The translations under genes were made by a program, and so were the position numbers. This document shows positions 61,813 to 64,000 of a stretch of DNA of 64,000 nucleotides, piece by piece (position 1 is the first letter of the stretch; every line of letters starts with the position of its first letter). The notes under the pieces were generated by a model. That model saw only the letters and a list, made by a program, of their open reading frames with translations. It was not told the DNA's origin and ran no database searches. The DNA is from an uncultured Bacteroidales bacterium (GTDB lineage: Bacteria > Bacteroidota > Bacteroidia > Bacteroidales > Muribaculaceae): NCBI GenBank assembly GCA_902782465.1, contig CACZNH010000006.1:169824-233823 (forward strand), read 5' to 3'.

Positions 61813-63735
61813 CTAATAAGTCCTCATCGGCCACACGCCGTTGAGCAGGTAGTCGATGAGTGCCGTCACGTCGCCGATGCTCGCTTTGCCGTCGAGGTCA
61901 GTGTCGGCCGATGTGACGGTGACACCAGGAGAGGCACCGTTGAGCAGGAAGTCAATCAAGGACGTAACATCACCGATACCCACGTTGCCGTCACCGTCCA
62001 CGTCGCCACGCAGGAAGTCAACCTTATCGGTGAAATAGCCCGGATTGCTGGGGCCGCCGTCGATGTGGGCGTAGGTCTTATCAATGTAGTTGGCATTGTA
62101 GGTCGTGCCCTGGCCACCCACCAGGCTGGTGCAGTCATAGAACATCCATGTAGAGGACGTCACAGTCGCAGTGCTCCAGCCATTGCCCACATAGATGGTC
62201 CGCAGATTAATGCATCTATTAAACATGCTAGTCATATCGGTCACCTGGGACGTGTTGAAACTGCTCAAGTCAAGGCTTGTCAAGCTACTGCAGAGAATGA
62301 ACATGCCCCACATGTTGGTCACATTGGAGGTGTTGAAATTGCTCAAGTCAAGGTTCGTCAATTCTGTACATCCACTAAACATCCAACCCATATGGGTGAC
62401 CTCGCTGGTGTTCAGGTAGTTCATGCCCATGATAGATTGAAGATTGCTCATGTTATAAAACCAATCGCAGGTGGTCGTTGGGCGGGCACCAGCGAATGAG
62501 GGGTCAAAGACCACTTTGGTTACATTGGCATTGGTGCCGTCGGTGTCCCAACCGGTATCGTTGTTACCCGTGTTCAGGTCGTAGGTCGTGCCTGGGCGGC
62601 TGCTGCGCAGGCCGTCGTAGTAGAACGTCAGCGTCGTGTTCGACTCGGTATAGCAGGCGTAGGCCTCGGGGTTCGCGCTGAAGTAGCCCGGGTTGCTGGA
62701 GCCGCCGTCGATGTGGGCATAGGTCTTATCCGTCGGATTCGAGGCATTGTATGTCGTGCCTAGGGCACCCACCAGACTGGTGCAGCCATCGAACATATCT
62801 TTGGAGTACGTCACAGCCGCAGTGCTCCAGTCATCACCCACATAGACGGTCCGCAGATTGCTGCAGCCACGGAACATAGAACCCATATCGGTCACCTGGG
62901 ACGTATTGAAACTGCTCAAGTCAAGGTTTGTCAAGCTGCTGCAGTCATAGAACATGGAAATCATGCGGGTCACCTGGGATGTGTTGAAACTGCTCAAGTC
63001 AAGACTTGTCAGGCTACTGCAGCCAAAGAATATGCCCCACATACTGGTCACCTGAGACGTATTGAAACTGCTCAAGTCAAGGCTCGTCAATTTTGTACAT
63101 TTACAAAACATCGAACCCATATTGGTGACATCGCCGGTGTTCAGGTAGTTCATGCCCGTGATGGATTGAAGGTTTTCCATATAATAAAACCATGCGTAGG
63201 TAGTCATCGGGCGGGCATCAGCAAACGAGGAGTCAAAGACCACTTTGGTCACATTGGCATTGGTGCCGTCGTTCTCCCAATCGGTCACGTTGTTACCCGT
63301 GTTCAGGTCATAGGTCGTGCCCGGGCGGCTGCTGCGCAATTTGTCGCAGTAGAAGGTCAGCGTCGTGTTCGTCTCGGTGTAGCAGGCATAAGCCTCTGGG
63401 GCATTGGGATCTCTGGTAAAAAAGCCCGGGTAGCTGGGACCGCCGTCGATATGGGCATAGGTCTTGTCCATCGGGTACCAGGAATTGTAGGTCGTGCCCT
63501 GGCCGCCCACCAAGCTGGTGCAGTTATAGAACATATTATATGAGTTTGTCACGGCCGCAGTGCTCCAGCCATTGCCCACATAGATAGTTCGCAGATTGCT
63601 GCAGACATAGAACATAAAACTCATTTCGGTCACCTGGGACGTGTTGAAACTGCTCAGGTCAAGGCTCGTCAGGTTATCACAGTAAGCGAACATGGCACCC
63701 ATATCGGTCACCTTGGACGTGTTGAAATGGCTCAA
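61813..63735 (-). CDS. BspA-like surface repeat protein, 3' fragment with dockerin-like tail
   Basis: About 640 codons of BspA/DUF285-type leucine-rich-like repeats. The unit is M-F-x2-C-x2-L-T-x-L-D-L-S-x-F-N-T-S-x-V-T-x-M, in runs of two to five, separated by modules that begin A-Y-A-C-Y-T-E-x-N-T-T-L-T-F-Y and end in T-Y-A-H-I-D-G-G-x-S-x-P-G-Y-F. The tail carries two intact dockerin-like loops (DVDGDGNVGIGDV and DTDLDGKASIGDV). The open frame begins at a TTG inside a repeat and has no signal peptide, so it is not a natural start. It continues the frame interrupted at 63737. Such proteins are surface adhesins in Prevotella and Tannerella relatives. Confidence 0.85.
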   Translation of the reverse strand: MSHFNTSKVTDMGAMFAYCDNLTSLDLSSFNTSQVTEMSFMFYVCSNLRTIYVGNGWSTAAVTNSYNMFYNCTSLVGGQGTTYNSWYPMDKTYAHIDGGPSYPGFFTRDPNAPEAYACYTETNTTLTFYCDKLRSSRPGTTYDLNTGNNVTDWENDGTNANVTKVVFDSSFADARPMTTYAWFYYMENLQSITGMNYLNTGDVTNMGSMFCKCTKLTSLDLSSFNTSQVTSMWGIFFGCSSLTSLDLSSFNTSQVTRMISMFYDCSSLTNLDLSSFNTSQVTDMGSMFRGCSNLRTVYVGDDWSTAAVTYSKDMFDGCTSLVGALGTTYNASNPTDKTYAHIDGGSSNPGYFSANPEAYACYTESNTTLTFYYDGLRSSRPGTTYDLNTGNNDTGWDTDGTNANVTKVVFDPSFAGARPTTTCDWFYNMSNLQSIMGMNYLNTSEVTHMGWMFSGCTELTNLDLSNFNTSNVTNMWGMFILCSSLTSLDLSSFNTSQVTDMTSMFNRCINLRTIYVGNGWSTATVTSSTWMFYDCTSLVGGQGTTYNANYIDKTYAHIDGGPSNPGYFTDKVDFLRGDVDGDGNVGIGDVTSLIDFLLNGASPGVTVTSADTDLDGKASIGDVTALIDYLLNGVWPMRTY

Positions 63736-64000
63736 ATCACATATAACCCATCTTAGTCACCTCGCTGGTGTTCAGGTATTCCATGCCCGTGATGTACTGA
63801 AGATTGGTCATGAAATAAAACCAATAGTAGGTAGTCGTTGGGTGAGCATCAACGAATGAGGGGTCAAAGACCACCTTGGTCACTTCGGCATTGGTGCTGT
63901 CGGTGTGCCAGCCGGTATCATGGGTTCCCGTGTTCAGGTCGTAAGTCGTGCCTGGGCGGCTGTTGCGCTGTTTGTCGTAGTAGAACGTCAGCGTCGTGTT
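62040..64000 (-). repeat. Long internal repeats of the BspA-like gene
   Basis: Modules of roughly 0.63-0.73 kb recur three times. Module starts encoding A-Y-A-C-Y-T-E lie near 63390 and 62665, and a third begins beyond the right edge. Long stretches are nearly identical at the DNA level, for example the segments coding for S-S-R-P-G-T-T-Y-D-L-N-T-G-N. Confidence 0.85.
63737..64000 (-). pseudogene. BspA-like gene, 5' portion ending at a premature stop
   Basis: Open from the right edge, coding NTTLTFYYDKQRNSRPG through to E-Y-L-N-T-S-E-V-T-K-M-G-Y-M and then TGA at 63737-63739. It is the same module that precedes the repeats in the 3' fragment. In intact modules this point reads M-G-x-M-F-x2-C-x2-L-T-x-L-D-L-S; here DNA equivalent to 29 bp (from the F codon to the L before D-L-S) is missing, which shifts the frame. 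Either a real inactivation or an assembly error in near-identical repeats. Confidence 0.75.

Overview
The window reads as chromosomal DNA of an anaerobic gut-type Bacteroidales, most like Prevotellaceae or Muribaculaceae. The evidence is a SusC/SusD pair, DUF4302, DUF4836 and DUF5106-type secreted proteins, C10 (streptopain-like) peptidases, BspA-type surface repeats, dockerin-like C-termini, a short RpoD of Bacteroidetes type, and promoters of the Bacteroidetes form (-7 TAnnTTTG) in front of many genes. I cannot name genus or species. No phage, integrase, transposase, CRISPR array or rRNA gene is visible.

Layout. 0-2.2 kb: leftward operon ybaK-aroC-acyl-ACP thioesterase, the last running off the left edge. 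2.2-7.5 kb: a rightward thioredoxin-like protein convergent with the leftward agmatine-to-putrescine operon aguA-aguB-TPR protein. 7.5-15.4 kb: a small acidic protein, a DUF4836 lipoprotein, an outer-membrane barrel, rpoD, an HtrA protease, folC and the RNase P RNA. 15.6-23.9 kb: a DUF4153 membrane protein, a large unrecognised secreted protein, a META-domain protein, a GH2 beta-galactosidase, engB and a TIGR04076 protein. 24-36.4 kb: the main accessory locus, a leftward susC-susD-zinc metallohydrolase lipoprotein-DUF4302 lipoprotein operon followed by two tandem paralogous secreted proteins ending in BACON-like and dockerin-like segments. 36.6-47.9 kb: housekeeping genes (RluA-type pseudouridine synthase, class I fumarase, initiator tRNA, GT4, priA, folD, PBP1A, EamA transporter). 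48-55.3 kb: a short aspartate kinase with threonine synthase, then yqgE-type II pantothenate kinase-GT2-GNAT, a thioredoxin-fold protein, and a small secreted/DUF695 pair. 55.4-64 kb: two tandem C10 peptidases and a third member of the paralogous secreted family, all with dockerin-like tails, then fabG, then a BspA-like repeat gene whose frame is broken by an apparent 29-bp deletion and which runs off the right edge.

How it fits together. The accessory genes look like a system for digesting and importing proteinaceous material: secreted cysteine peptidases, a SusCD importer with a surface zinc metallohydrolase, and a three-member family of large secreted proteins of unknown function lying beside both sets. 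Six secreted proteins share dockerin-like Ca-loop C-termini although no cohesin is visible, and in several of them one of the two loops has decayed. At small scale, several start codons lie 4-5 nt after a -7 box (candidate leaderless mRNAs), a 68-bp palindromic repeat carrying a promoter is duplicated before yqgE, short intergenic tandem repeats supply stop codons, and a 133-bp foldable element resembles a MITE or a structured RNA.
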